A stretch of DNA of 64,000 bases from Cupriavidus pauculus (GCF_022179805.1 NZ_BPUO01000010.1:1-64000), one strand, 5' to 3'. Counted from the first letter of the stretch, positions 25,490 through 34,845 are shown. Numbers and translations: made by a program. Notes: generated by a model from the sequence alone, not told the origin.

Positions 25490-26472
25490 CTTGCGTTCTG
25501 CTGGGCGGCGATGCGTTGCGCCAGCGGCCGGAACTGCACCGCCTCCCGTGCCATCTCGGCCTGCAGCGTCGCGTCGTCGGCGTAGGTGTCGGTGCTGAAA
25601 TGCAGCTTCTCCAGCGTCTGGCGCATGATGGGCTCCTGGACCGATTTGGCGATCGCCGTCTTCAGCACGGCAATCACTTCGGGCGGCGTGCCCTTGGGCG
25701 CCGAGATGCCGCGCCAGATGCCCATCGACAGGTCGATATTGCGTTCCTTCAGCGTCGGCACGTTCTCGAAGCCGGCCACGCGGCGATCCGCCATGACCGC
25801 CAGCACCTTGAGCTTGCCCGCCTCCACATGGGTGGCCACCTCGGCCGTGCTCACGGTGACCGCGTCGATATGGCCGCCCAGCAGCGCCAGCGTGGCCGGT
25901 GCGCCGCCGGCATACGGAATGTCATTGAACCGCGCACCGGTCTTCTCGGCCAGCGCCGCCGAAGCCATGTGCCACGCCGAGCCCTGCCCGGCCGTGCCAA
26001 CCCGGATATTGGCGCCGGGCTTGCGGGCATCGGCCAGGAACTGCTCCAGCGTGGCCCACGGCGCATCGGCGCGCACCACCACGGCAGCCGGGTCGGCGTT
26101 CAGGCGGGCGATGGGCACCAGGTCCTGATAGGTAAACTTGGCCAACCCCAGCGCGTTCAGGAACGTCAGCTCGCTGGACGACAGCACGAGCTTGTAGCCG
26201 TCCGGCTTGGCATGGACCACCTCGCCCAAGCCCACCGCGCCCGTGGCGCCGGGCTTGTTCATGACGACGAGCGGTTGCGGCAGGTGCTTGGCGGCCGCTG
26301 CCGCCAGCGCGCGGGCCACCACATCGGCACCGCCGCCGGCCTGCCATGGCACGATCAGTTCGATGCGGCGGCTTGGATAGGTTTCCGCGAACGCGGGCAG
26401 ATTGCAGCCCAGCGCGGCCAGCGCCAGGGCGCCGAGCACGAGGTGCCGGCGTGAAGTGTGTACGGGTGTCAT
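25486..26472 (-). CDS. Bug/TctC-family periplasmic binding protein
   Basis: A 328-residue Bug protein. Its signal peptide, TSRRHLVLGALALAALG, has a twin-arginine-like SRRHLVLG motif. The family core follows (YPSRRIELIVPWQAGGGAD, NKPGATGAVG, IPYAGGAPA). AGGAGA precedes the ATG at 26472. It lies between the CoA-transferase gene and the amidohydrolase gene, with a four-base overlap with the latter. It probably binds the acid or lactone degraded by this operon. Confidence 0.87.
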   Translation of the reverse strand: MTPVHTSRRHLVLGALALAALGCNLPAFAETYPSRRIELIVPWQAGGGADVVARALAAAAAKHLPQPLVVMNKPGATGAVGLGEVVHAKPDGYKLVLSSSELTFLNALGLAKFTYQDLVPIARLNADPAAVVVRADAPWATLEQFLADARKPGANIRVGTAGQGSAWHMASAALAEKTGARFNDIPYAGGAPATLALLGGHIDAVTVSTAEVATHVEAGKLKVLAVMADRRVAGFENVPTLKERNIDLSMGIWRGISAPKGTPPEVIAVLKTAIAKSVQEPIMRQTLEKLHFSTDTYADDATLQAEMAREAVQFRPLAQRIAAQQNAR

Positions 26473-26525
26473 CCCTGTCTCCTGATGGATTTTGTGGTCC
26501 CGGCGGGTCTGGGCCCGCTCGGTAT

Positions 26526-27758
26526 TCAAGCTGTCTTGCGCGCCGGCGGCTGCACCGCGTCCTGCGCGCCAAAGGCGCCCTGCTCGCGCAGCCGCGCCAC
26601 GGCGGCGGCATCGATGCCGAACTCGGCCAGCACCTCGTCGGTATGCTGCCCCAGCAGTGGCGCCGGATAGCGCACCTGCTGCGGCGTGCCCCAGAGCTTC
26701 ACGGGAAAGCCTAGTGCCTTGGTCGCGCCCTCCACCGGGTGCTCGATGTCGAGCACCATGTTACGCGCCACGGCCTGCTCGCACACCAGCGCCTCGTCGT
26801 ACGTGGCGATCGGCCCTGCCGGTACGCCCGCCGCCAGCAGCGCATCGACCCATTCGTCGGCGGGCCGGCGTGCGAACTCGGCCTCGATTTCGCTTATCAA
26901 GACGTCACGGTGCCGGATGCGGGCCGCGTTGTCGACAAAACGCGGATCGTCCACCAGCTCGGGACGCCCGATCACCTCGCACAGCGCCTTCCACAGCTTC
27001 GGATTCGCAGCCCCGATCACGAAATGGCGGTCGGCGGCGCGCACGGCCTGGTACGGCGCGCTCATGCGATTGGCGCTGCCGATCGGCACCGGCACGGCGC
27101 CGGTGCCCCAGTATTCGGCCGACTCCCAGACCGAAAGCCCCAACGCGGTCTCGAACAGCGACGCGTCGACGTACTGCCCCTGCCCGGACTGCGCACGGCC
27201 CATCAGCGCGCTGAGGATGCCGTAGGCCGTGAACAGGCCGGCCCCAAGGTCGGCAATCGGCACGCTGGACTTCACCGGCGGCGCGTCGGGATGGCCCATG
27301 ACGCTCATCACGCCCGACATCGCCTGCGCGATCAGGTCCAGGCCGGGACGGCCCGACCACGGGCCCGTCTGCCCGAACCCCGAGATGCTGGCGTAGACCA
27401 AGCGCGGATTGATCGCGCTAAGCGTGGCATGGTCGATCTTGAGCCGCGCCGCCACGCCAGGCCGGTTGTTCTCGACCAGCACGTCGGCGCCCCGCACCAG
27501 TTCGTAGAACGCTTCCAGGCCGGCGGGGTTCTTGAGGTCGATCTCGACGCTGCGCTTGTTGCGGTTCAGCGCCAGAAAGCCGCCGCTGTCATCGCCCTTG
27601 AGCCGGAAGCCCATGGCCTTGCGGGTCTGGTCGCCCACGCCCGGCGTTTCCACCTTGATGACGTCGGCGCCCATGTCACCCAGCAACATGCAGCAAAACG
27701 GACCGGCCATGATCTGGCTGACGTCCAGGACCTTGATGTTCGATAACGGCAAATTCAT
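26526..27758 (-). CDS. CaiB/BaiF (family III) CoA-transferase
   Basis: A 410-residue family III CoA-transferase. It has the N-terminal IKVLDVSQIMAGPFCCMLLGDMGADVIKVE motif, SISGFGQTGPWSGRPGLDLIAQ, and the catalytic Asp171 in PIADLGAG. These enzymes move CoA between carboxylic acids, activating the substrate acid. The ATG at 27758 has AAGGTG upstream; a GTG at 27767 is less likely. It follows the enoyl-CoA hydratase gene by about 50 bases. Together with the hydratase and thioesterase it points to CoA-thioester chemistry. Confidence 0.9.
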   Translation of the reverse strand: MNLPLSNIKVLDVSQIMAGPFCCMLLGDMGADVIKVETPGVGDQTRKAMGFRLKGDDSGGFLALNRNKRSVEIDLKNPAGLEAFYELVRGADVLVENNRPGVAARLKIDHATLSAINPRLVYASISGFGQTGPWSGRPGLDLIAQAMSGVMSVMGHPDAPPVKSSVPIADLGAGLFTAYGILSALMGRAQSGQGQYVDASLFETALGLSVWESAEYWGTGAVPVPIGSANRMSAPYQAVRAADRHFVIGAANPKLWKALCEVIGRPELVDDPRFVDNAARIRHRDVLISEIEAEFARRPADEWVDALLAAGVPAGPIATYDEALVCEQAVARNMVLDIEHPVEGATKALGFPVKLWGTPQQVRYPAPLLGQHTDEVLAEFGIDAAAVARLREQGAFGAQDAVQPPARKTA

Positions 27759-27809
27759 GAAATGCACCTTGCGGATGGATGTAAGACGGAATAGCTGAGC
27801 GGGCGGCGC

Positions 27810-28589
27810 CTAGCGCCCCACGAACTGCGGGCGCGACTTCGACACGAACGCGTCAAAGCCGATGCGGAAATCCTCGGTGTCGAAGCATGCGTAGGCCTCG
27901 TCCTCCTCGTCGGCACGCAGCGGCGCCGATTCCTGCAGCCGGCGCGCAAACCGCTTGTGCCAGCGCGCCACCAGCGGTGCGCCCTGGGCGATGCGCCGGG
28001 CCGTGGCGTAGGCTTCCTCGGGTACGTCGGCGTCGGCCACCACACGGTTGACCAGGCGCATCTCGCGCGCCTCGGCGGCACCGAACACGCGGCCTTCCAG
28101 CACGATCTCCAGGGCGGCGGCCGGGCCCGCCAGCGCCATCAGGCCGCCCAGCTCGCCATACGACATGACCAGTCCCAGCCGGTTGACCGGCACGCCAAAG
28201 CGGCTCGACTGGCCGCAGATCCGCATGTCGCACATCGACGCGATCTCCAGGCCGCCGCCCACGCATGCGCCTTGGATCAGCGCCAGCGTGGGATGCCGGC
28301 AATCGGCAATGGCACGCATCGTGGCGTGGGTGATCTGGCCATAGTCACGCGCCTGCGCCGCGGTAAAGCGCCGCGTGCGGAATTCCTCGATATCGGCGCC
28401 GGCGGCGAACGCCTTGTCCCCGGCGCCACGCAGGACGACGCAGCGCACGGCGTCGTCAGCCGACAGCGTGGTCATGGCATCGGTCAGGCCCTGCCACATC
28501 GACAGGTCCAGCGCGTTGAGCTTCTCGGGGTTGTTCAGCGTGACGGTGGCGATCTGGCCATCGCGTTCGATCAGGATCGGCTGTCTCAT
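27810..28589 (-). CDS. Enoyl-CoA hydratase/isomerase family protein
   Basis: A 259-residue crotonase. The oxyanion-hole motifs AFAAGADIEEF and GACVGGGLEIASMCD are intact, and the latter carries one catalytic Glu. The second catalytic position around VNRLGLVMSYGELGG is also acidic. It hydrates, isomerises or splits a CoA thioester. The ATG at 28589 gives the normal MRQPILIERDGQIATVTLNNP start. It is the first gene of the leftward operon and faces the alcohol dehydrogenase gene across a 277-base promoter with repeats. Confidence 0.88.
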   Translation of the reverse strand: MRQPILIERDGQIATVTLNNPEKLNALDLSMWQGLTDAMTTLSADDAVRCVVLRGAGDKAFAAGADIEEFRTRRFTAAQARDYGQITHATMRAIADCRHPTLALIQGACVGGGLEIASMCDMRICGQSSRFGVPVNRLGLVMSYGELGGLMALAGPAAALEIVLEGRVFGAAEAREMRLVNRVVADADVPEEAYATARRIAQGAPLVARWHKRFARRLQESAPLRADEEDEAYACFDTEDFRIGFDAFVSKSRPQFVGR

Positions 28590-28672
28590 GGTTTCTCGTT
28601 GGTGTGAGGGTGTGCAGCAAGCCGTGGCCGGCGTGCTGGCTTGCAGTCTAGGGGCGCCGCCGCGCGCGGCAA

Positions 28673-28754
28673 AACGAGAAAAACTCGACCGGCTTTCAAG
28701 AAAATCTAGGCCCATGGCGTTGTGAGTTTTTCTTGGAGCCGCTTCAAGTAAATC
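28673..28754. promoter_or_regulatory. Phased repeat operators between two divergent catabolic operons
   Basis: Four related elements sit at helix-turn-like spacing. CGAG-A5-CTCG, a perfect dyad, is at 28675-28687. TTCAAGAAAATC is at 28695-28706. The inverted AAGAAAAACTC is at 28724-28734. TTCAAGTAAATC, 11 of 12 identical to the second element, is at 28743-28754. They lie between the enoyl-CoA hydratase start (28589) and the alcohol dehydrogenase start (28867) and stand out as AT-rich in GC-rich DNA. A common regulator of both operons is the simplest reading. Confidence 0.5.
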
Positions 28755-28866
28755 CACGTTGTCCGCACCCGGCCTTGTTCCTAGACTTCGACACCATTCC
28801 AGCCCCAATTCGACAACCCGGATTGCCGCACCGCAGCACGGTCGCGAGCAACCATCAGGAGACGCC

Positions 28867-30006
28867 ATGCCGCTGATTCAGTACATCACCCAGATCCAGA
28901 TCGACTTTGGCGCCATCAAGCTGCTTCCGCAGGAATGCGAGCGCATCGGCATCACGCGGCCCCTGGTGGTCACCGATGCAGGCGTCAAGGCGGCTGGGAT
29001 CGCCCAGTGCGTGCTGGAACAGCTTGCCCCGGGCATGGAAGCCGTGATCTACGACGGCACGCCGTCGAACCCGACCGAGCGGGCCATGCGCGAGGCCGTG
29101 GCGCTATATCGCGACTACCGCTGCGACGGCATCATCGCCATCGGCGGCGGCTCGCCCATCGACCTGGCCAAGGGCGTGGCCGTCTGCGCCACGCACGAAG
29201 GCCCGCTGCGCCAGTTCGCGGCCGTGGAAGGCGGTGTGGCCCGCATCACGGCCGCCACGGCGCCGGTCATCGCCATCCCCACCACGGCCGGCACCGGCAG
29301 CGAAGTGGGCCGGGGCGCCGTGCTGATCCTCGACGACGGCCGCAAGGTTGGCGTGCTGTCCCCGCACATCGTGCCGCGCGTGGCGATCTGCGACCCCGAG
29401 CTGACGCTGGGCCTGCCGCCCGGCCTGACCGCCGCCACCGGCATGGATGCCATCGCGCATTGCATGGAAACCTTCATGGCCCCGGCGTTCAATCCGCCGG
29501 CGGACGGCATTGCGCTCGACGGCCTGCGGCGCGGCTGGCAGCACATCGAACTGGCGCAGCGCGAGCCGCAGAACCGCGACGCGCGGCTGGCGATGATGAG
29601 CGCCTCCATGCAGGGCGCACTGGCCTTCCAGAAGGGACTGGGCTGCGTGCACAGCCTGAGCCATGCGCTGGGCGGCCTGATGCCGACCCTGCATCACGGC
29701 ACGCTCAACGCCGTGTTGCTGCCTGCCGTGATCCGCTTCAACGCGCAGGCACCCTCGGTGCGCGACGAAGACCGCCTGGCGCGAATGGCCCAGGCGATGG
29801 GCCTGGGCAGTGGCGATGACGTCGGGGCGGCCATCGTGGAAAAGAACCAGCGCCTTGGCCTGCCCACCGGACTGGCGCAGATGGGCGTGGACCCGGCGCT
29901 GTTCCCGCGCGTGATTGCCTATGCGATGGCCGACCACTGCCACAAGACCAACCCGCGCATCGCCAGCGAAAGCGACTACATGGAAATGCTGACGGCATCG
30001 CTCTGA
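28867..30006 (+). CDS. Iron-containing alcohol dehydrogenase
   Basis: A 379-residue group III alcohol dehydrogenase. It has the nucleotide motif IAIGGGSPIDLAKG, PTTAGTGSEVGRGAVL, and metal ligands in MDAIAHCMETF and CVHSLSHALGG...LHHGTLNAVLLP. It is not a close duplicate of the enzyme at 20207. CAGGAGA lies just before the ATG. It is the first gene of the rightward operon that continues with a Bug protein, an FAH-family enzyme and a TRAP transporter. Possible roles are 4-hydroxybutyrate- or hydroxyacid-type dehydrogenase; the substrate is not evident. Confidence 0.88.
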   Translation: MPLIQYITQIQIDFGAIKLLPQECERIGITRPLVVTDAGVKAAGIAQCVLEQLAPGMEAVIYDGTPSNPTERAMREAVALYRDYRCDGIIAIGGGSPIDLAKGVAVCATHEGPLRQFAAVEGGVARITAATAPVIAIPTTAGTGSEVGRGAVLILDDGRKVGVLSPHIVPRVAICDPELTLGLPPGLTAATGMDAIAHCMETFMAPAFNPPADGIALDGLRRGWQHIELAQREPQNRDARLAMMSASMQGALAFQKGLGCVHSLSHALGGLMPTLHHGTLNAVLLPAVIRFNAQAPSVRDEDRLARMAQAMGLGSGDDVGAAIVEKNQRLGLPTGLAQMGVDPALFPRVIAYAMADHCHKTNPRIASESDYMEMLTASL

Positions 30007-30065
30007 CGCCGGCCGCCGGCCGCGCCACACAGCACCACATCGACAAAAAGAAACAGGAGACCGCC

Positions 30066-31040
30066 ATGCAACGTCGTACCTTTATCGGCGCGGGCGCCGC
30101 GCTGTTGGCCACCCCCTTGGCCACGCCGTGGGTCCACGCCCAGGCGCTTCCGTCGGGACCGATCCGCATCATCGTCGGCTTTCCGCCCGGCGGCGGCACC
30201 GACGTGATGGCGCGGGTGCTGGCCGAGAAGCTGTCCGCGCTATGGCGCACCTCCGTGATCGTCGAGAACCGCCCCGGCGCGGCCGGCGTGGTGGCGGCCG
30301 AGTACACCGTGCGCCAACCCGCCGACGGCACCACGCTGCTGATGACCAACATCAGCAACCATGCGATCGCGCCGAGCCTCTATCCGAAGATCAGCTATTC
30401 GGTGGAAAAGGACTTCACGCCGCTGATGCTGGTCGGGGTCACGCCCAACCTGCTGATCTGCCGCGCCGGCGGGCCCGCCCGCACGGTGCAGGACGTGGTG
30501 GCGCTGTGCCGCAGCCAGCCGGGCAAGATCACGTTCGGATCCTCCGGCACCGGCGCCGCGCAGCACCTGGCCCTGGAGATGTTCAAGCTGCGTGCCGGCG
30601 TGGACGCGCTGCACGTGCCCTATCGCGGCTCGGCGCCGATGCTGACCGACCTGGTCGGCGGGCAGATCGACTTCAGCTTCGAGACCATGACGTCGGCCAC
30701 GCCGCAGATCCGAGGCGGCAAGGCCGTGGCCATCGCCCAGACGCGCCTGCACCGCGCGGCCAGCTTTCCCGACGTGCCCACCCTGGCCGAGTCCGGATTC
30801 CCGGGTTTTGACGCAGGCACGTGGTACGGGCTGGTAGGCCCGGCACGGATGCCCGCGGCGCTGGTGGCCAGGATGAACACCGATATGAACCGCGTGATGG
30901 CGATGCCCGACGTCGCCCAGCGGCTGGCCGGCTTCGGCGCCGAGGACGGCGGTGGCAGTGCGGCCCACTTCGGCGAGTTCATCAACGCCGAATGCGTCAA
31001 ATGGGCACGCATCGTCAAGGAAGCCAACGTAAAGGTATGA
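30066..31040 (+). CDS. Bug/TctC-family periplasmic binding protein, Tat-type leader
   Basis: A 324-residue Bug protein with leader MQRRTFIGAGAALLATPLA; the RRTFIG motif suggests Tat export, cut after VHA at about residue 25. The core shows IRIIVGFPPGGGTD, NRPGAAG and HVPYRGSAP. AGGAG precedes the start. It lies 59 bases after the alcohol dehydrogenase gene and 4 bases before the FAH-family gene. Two uptake systems (Bug and TRAP) in one operon is notable. Confidence 0.88.
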   Translation: MQRRTFIGAGAALLATPLATPWVHAQALPSGPIRIIVGFPPGGGTDVMARVLAEKLSALWRTSVIVENRPGAAGVVAAEYTVRQPADGTTLLMTNISNHAIAPSLYPKISYSVEKDFTPLMLVGVTPNLLICRAGGPARTVQDVVALCRSQPGKITFGSSGTGAAQHLALEMFKLRAGVDALHVPYRGSAPMLTDLVGGQIDFSFETMTSATPQIRGGKAVAIAQTRLHRAASFPDVPTLAESGFPGFDAGTWYGLVGPARMPAALVARMNTDMNRVMAMPDVAQRLAGFGAEDGGGSAAHFGEFINAECVKWARIVKEANVKV

Positions 31041-31044
31041 CGGT

Positions 31045-32253
31045 ATGACCATGGCTACCACCATCCCCCGACGCATCACCGTCGAAGAATCGCTGCCAGT
31101 CGATGCCGACCGCGCGCTGCTGATTGGCCGTGCGTGGGTACCCGGCAACCTGGGCGGCCCGACGCTGGTCACGGTCCGCCAGGGCGAGCTAGTCGACATC
31201 AGCACCATCGCGCCCACCATGGCCGGCCTGCTGGCACTGCCCGACTGCGCCGCGCGGGTGGCGGCGGCCGAGGGGCCGTCGCTTGGCGCGCTGCAGGGCT
31301 GGCTCGACGATACCTGCGTGCATGGGCCCGACCCCGCGCACCGGCACCTGCTGGCGCCGAACGACCTGCAGGTGGTCAAGGCGGCTGGCGTCACATTTGC
31401 CGCGAGCATGCTCGAACGCGTGATCGAGGAACGCACCCGTGGCGACGCGGCGGGCGCCGCCGCCGTACGGGCGTCGCTGGCCGGGATTCTTGGCGACAAG
31501 TTGTCCGACGTGCGCCCCGGCTCGCCCGAGGCGCTGCGCATCAAGCAGGTGCTGCTCGCCCAGGGGCTGTGGTCGCAGTACCTGGAAGTGGGCCTCGGGC
31601 CCGATGCCGAGATCTTCACCAAGGCGGCGCCGCTGGCGTCGGTGGGCACCGGCGTGGGCGTCGGCATCCATCCACGCTCCACCTGGAACAACCCCGAGCC
31701 CGAGGTCGTGCTGGCCGTAGCGCCAGACAGCCGGATCGTCGGCGCGGCGCTGGGCAATGACGTGAACCTGCGCGACTTCGAGGGGCGCAGTGCCCTGTTG
31801 CTCGGCAAGGCCAAGGACAACAACGCTTCGTGCAGCGTGGGGCCGTGGATCCGGCTCTGCGACGCCCACTTCGGCATCGACGAGATCGCCGCCACGGACA
31901 TCACGCTGACCGTGGAAGGAGAGGACGGCTTTGTGATGGACGGCCACAGCACGATGCGCCAGATCAGCCGCTCTCCGCAGGAACTGGTCACCCACGCCAT
32001 GGGCGCGCACCACCAGTACCCCGATGGAATGATGCTGTTCTGCGGCACGCTGTTCGCGCCGATCGAGGACCGCGACGAGCCCGGCGCCGGCTTCACCCAT
32101 CACCAGCAAGACCGCGTGGCCATCCGCGCGGCGCAACTGGGCGGCCTCGTGAACTGGGTGCAGGACTGCACCACCCTGCCGCCGTGGACCTTCGGCCTCG
32201 GCGCCCTCATGCACAACCTTGCCCGGCGCGGCCTGCTGCATCCGCCGCCCTGA
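31045..32253 (+). CDS. Fumarylacetoacetate-hydrolase-family protein (COG3970 type)
   Basis: A 402-residue FAH-family enzyme. Metal ligands are in NNPEPEVVLAV (two Glu) and GNDVNLRDFEG (Asp), followed by the LLLGKAKDNNASC signature. This long COG3970 subgroup often lies beside KGSA dehydrogenase in sugar-acid loci, where FAH members act as 2-keto-3-deoxy-acid dehydratases or hydrolases. Here a KGSA-type dehydrogenase lies 12 kb away (17096). The start at 31045 is followed by a second in-frame ATG at 31051; AAAGG lies upstream. Confidence 0.8.
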   Translation: MTMATTIPRRITVEESLPVDADRALLIGRAWVPGNLGGPTLVTVRQGELVDISTIAPTMAGLLALPDCAARVAAAEGPSLGALQGWLDDTCVHGPDPAHRHLLAPNDLQVVKAAGVTFAASMLERVIEERTRGDAAGAAAVRASLAGILGDKLSDVRPGSPEALRIKQVLLAQGLWSQYLEVGLGPDAEIFTKAAPLASVGTGVGVGIHPRSTWNNPEPEVVLAVAPDSRIVGAALGNDVNLRDFEGRSALLLGKAKDNNASCSVGPWIRLCDAHFGIDEIAATDITLTVEGEDGFVMDGHSTMRQISRSPQELVTHAMGAHHQYPDGMMLFCGTLFAPIEDRDEPGAGFTHHQQDRVAIRAAQLGGLVNWVQDCTTLPPWTFGLGALMHNLARRGLLHPPP

Positions 32254-32266
32254 CAACGCTGGCAAA

Positions 32267-32282
32267 GGGGCCGCATGGCCCC
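32267..32282 (+). other. Intercistronic hairpin between FAH-family and DctP genes
   Basis: A perfect six-base stem, GGGGCC-GCAT-GGCCCC, lies 14 bases after the FAH-family stop and 70 bases before dctP. No T run follows, so it is not a classic terminator. It may stabilise or partly attenuate the message, giving more or less of the binding-protein transcript. Confidence 0.35.
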
Positions 32283-32351
32283 GTCGGCGACCGCCATCCA
32301 ACCATACCACCGAGGTGGCGGCGCCCTTCATCACCCCAGGAGACAACCACC

Positions 32352-33338
32352 ATGAAACACGCTATCTCGCATATCGTGCTGGCCGCGCTTTTGTCCATCG
32401 CCAGCGCGGCGGGCGCCCAGACCGTCAAGCTGCGCTTTGCACATACGGTGCCCGAGACCGATTCCCAGCATCTTGCCGCGCTCTCGTTCAGCGAGAAGGT
32501 AAAGGCGCGTACCGGCGGCGCCGTCGAAATCCAGGTCTTTGCCAACAGCCAGCTCGGCAACGACACCTCGCTGGTGACCGGCGTGCGCAGCGGCACCATC
32601 GACATCGGCGCCACCGGCAACCCGTTCGTCACCGGCCTGGCACCCCGCCTCAACGTACTGGACCTGCCCTACCAGTTCGAGGACGGACCGAGCGCCTACC
32701 GGGTGCTGGACGGCGCCGTCGGCCGCTCCTTGCTGGACGAACTTGGCGCGCACCGCATCAAGGGCCTCGCGTTCTGGGAGATCGGCTTCCGCAGCCTGGG
32801 CAACAACAAGCGGCCCGTCCAGCGCGCCGAGGACATCCGCGGCCTGAAGATCCGCACCACGCCGAATCCGTCACATATCAAGGCGTTCCAGCTACTGGGG
32901 GCCAGCCCGCAGCCGATGCCATTCGCCGAGGTGTTCGGCGCGCTGGAGTCGGGGGCCGTCGACGGCCAGGAGAATCCGCCCACGCTGATGGTGTCGGCCA
33001 AGCTCTACGAGGTGCAGAAGTACGTGTCGCTGACGCGCCATGCCTACACCGCGCTGGTGGTGCTGATGAACAAGGCGAAGTTCGAATCGCTCAAGCCCGA
33101 GTACCAGAAGGTGCTGCTGGAAGAGGCCGCCGCGGCCGCCACCTACCAGCGCAAGCTCAATGCCGACAACGAGCGCGCGGCCATCGCCCAGTTGCGCGCC
33201 AAGGGCGTGCAGGTCAACGAGCACCCCGACAACGACAGCATCCGCAAGGTAGTACGCGAGGAAACCCGCCAGCTCTTCGTGCAGAAGAACGGCGACGCGG
33301 GCGGCGCCATCCTGCGCGCCATCGAGACGCAGCGCTGA
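32352..33338 (+). CDS. dctP: TRAP transporter substrate-binding protein DctP
   Basis: A 328-residue periplasmic TRAP binding protein with a Sec signal peptide (about 1-22, cut after AGA). The DctP core includes KLRFAHTVPETDSQH, ADIRGLKIRTTPNP (ligand Arg in the KIRT motif), and FGALESGAVDGQENPP. It hands an organic acid, often a sugar acid or keto acid, to the DctQ-DctM permease encoded at 34345-36154. CAGGAGA lies just before the start. It shares one base with the next gene (TGATG). Confidence 0.92.
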   Translation: MKHAISHIVLAALLSIASAAGAQTVKLRFAHTVPETDSQHLAALSFSEKVKARTGGAVEIQVFANSQLGNDTSLVTGVRSGTIDIGATGNPFVTGLAPRLNVLDLPYQFEDGPSAYRVLDGAVGRSLLDELGAHRIKGLAFWEIGFRSLGNNKRPVQRAEDIRGLKIRTTPNPSHIKAFQLLGASPQPMPFAEVFGALESGAVDGQENPPTLMVSAKLYEVQKYVSLTRHAYTALVVLMNKAKFESLKPEYQKVLLEEAAAAATYQRKLNADNERAAIAQLRAKGVQVNEHPDNDSIRKVVREETRQLFVQKNGDAGGAILRAIETQR

Positions 33339-34348
33339 TGGACGCCGCATCCCCCAAAGCGCGTGACGCCATGACAAACCGCCCCGACGCCATCGTCGAC
33401 GCCCATCATCACCTGTGGCACCTCGGTGCCGGCCGCTATCCGTGGCTGCAGGACCGCTACGACCCGCAGGCCTTCTTCCTGGGCGACTACGCGGCCCTTC
33501 AACGCGACTGCGGCGCGGACGCCTATCTGTCCCACTGGCCGGGCATCCGCGTGGACGGCACGGTCCATGTGGAAGCCGAGCGCGACCGCGCGGAGTCGCT
33601 GGCGGAGACGGCCTGGCTCCACGACCACCGCGCCCGGCACGGTTTCCCGAACGCCGTGGTGGCGCACGTCGACCTGCTGGACGTCGACCACGCCACTCAC
33701 CTGCGCGCGCAACTGCGCTACCCGCTGGTGCGCGGCGTGCGCTGCAAGCCGCGCATCGCCAACGATGCCACGCACGACGTGCGGCACCAGCCGGGCACGC
33801 TGCAGGACCCGCGCTGGCGGGCCGGGCTCGATGCGCTGGCCGCGAACGGACTGGCGTGGGACCTGCGCGTGCCGTACTGGCACCTGGAGGAAGCCGCCGA
33901 GCTGATCGCCACTGTGCCGGGCCTGCGCGTTGCGGTGGAACACGCCGGGCTGCCGTGGGACCGCTCGGAGACCGGCCTGGCGCGATGGCAGCGCGGCATG
34001 CGCGCGCTGGCCAGCCTGCCCGACGTCCACGTGAAGCTGTCGGAGTTTGGCCTGCCCGGCGCGCCGTGGCAGCGCGCCAGCAATGTGGACGTGATCCGGC
34101 ATGCCATCGACACCTTCGGCGCCGCGCGCTGCATGTTCGCCAGCAACTTGCCGGTATCGGGGCTGCGCGCCAGCGCGGCCGAGATCGTCGACACCATGAC
34201 CGACGCCATGGCAGGCCTCGACGCCGGCCAGGCACGCGGCATCTGGCGCGACAACGCTCTAGCGTTCTATCGCATCACGCTCGATGGCACGGTGCCGCAC
34301 GCAGGTGCCGGCCAGCCATCGGCCGCTTCAACAGGAGTACAAGCATGA
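33338..34348 (+). CDS. Amidohydrolase-2 family TIM-barrel hydrolase (lactonase-like)
   Basis: A 336-residue relative of the hydrolase at 24569. It starts IVDAHHHLWHLGAGRYPWLQD with metal-binding HxH, then VHVEAERDR, VAVEHAGLPWDRS and CMFASNLPVSG. In the last motif, Asn-Leu-Pro-Val-Ser replaces the usual NYPVD, so the catalytic Asp found in most relatives appears to be lacking or shifted. It is inserted between dctP and dctQ, coupled by TGATG upstream and ATGA downstream. An in-frame ATG at 33371 is an alternative start. Confidence 0.82.
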   Translation: MDAASPKARDAMTNRPDAIVDAHHHLWHLGAGRYPWLQDRYDPQAFFLGDYAALQRDCGADAYLSHWPGIRVDGTVHVEAERDRAESLAETAWLHDHRARHGFPNAVVAHVDLLDVDHATHLRAQLRYPLVRGVRCKPRIANDATHDVRHQPGTLQDPRWRAGLDALAANGLAWDLRVPYWHLEEAAELIATVPGLRVAVEHAGLPWDRSETGLARWQRGMRALASLPDVHVKLSEFGLPGAPWQRASNVDVIRHAIDTFGAARCMFASNLPVSGLRASAAEIVDTMTDAMAGLDAGQARGIWRDNALAFYRITLDGTVPHAGAGQPSAASTGVQA

Positions 34349-34845
34349 CCCGCCTCACCCTTCGTATCGCCCATGGCGCGATGGTCGTCCTGATGATCGC
34401 CATGATCGGGCTCGTCTTCGGCAACGTGGTGCTGCGCTACGTGTTCAACACCGGCATCGCGTTTTCCGAGGAAGCCTCGCGCTTCCTGTTCATGTGGCTC
34501 ACGCTGCTGGGCGCGCTGCTGGTCATGCACGACCGCGCGCACCTGGGCATGAACACCGTCGTCGCGCGCCTTGGCCCCGGCGCCCAGCGCGTGTGCCGCC
34601 TGCTGGCCGATGCCGGCGCGCTCGGCTGCTGCCTGCTACTCACCCATGGCGCGTGGCAGATCGTGGAGATCGGCATGGACGACCGCGCGCCGGTGACCGG
34701 GGTGCCGCTCGGCCTGGTCTACGCGTGCCTGCTGCTCTGCGGCGCTGGCATGGCGGCGATGCTCGCGTGGTCGCTCTGGCGGCTGGTCAGTGGCCGCATG
34801 GCGCTGGGCGAACTGGTACCGCAGTCAGGCACCAGCGGCGAATGA
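34345..34845 (+). CDS. dctQ: TRAP transporter small permease DctQ
   Basis: A 166-residue membrane protein with four predicted helices and the DctQ signature ALLVMHDRAHLGMNTV after RYVFNTGIAFSEEASRFLFMWLTLLGA. It forms the small membrane subunit of the TRAP transporter. ACAGGAGT precedes the ATG, which overlaps the hydrolase stop by four bases. It lies 31 bases upstream of dctM. Confidence 0.92.
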   Translation: MTRLTLRIAHGAMVVLMIAMIGLVFGNVVLRYVFNTGIAFSEEASRFLFMWLTLLGALLVMHDRAHLGMNTVVARLGPGAQRVCRLLADAGALGCCLLLTHGAWQIVEIGMDDRAPVTGVPLGLVYACLLLCGAGMAAMLAWSLWRLVSGRMALGELVPQSGTSGE

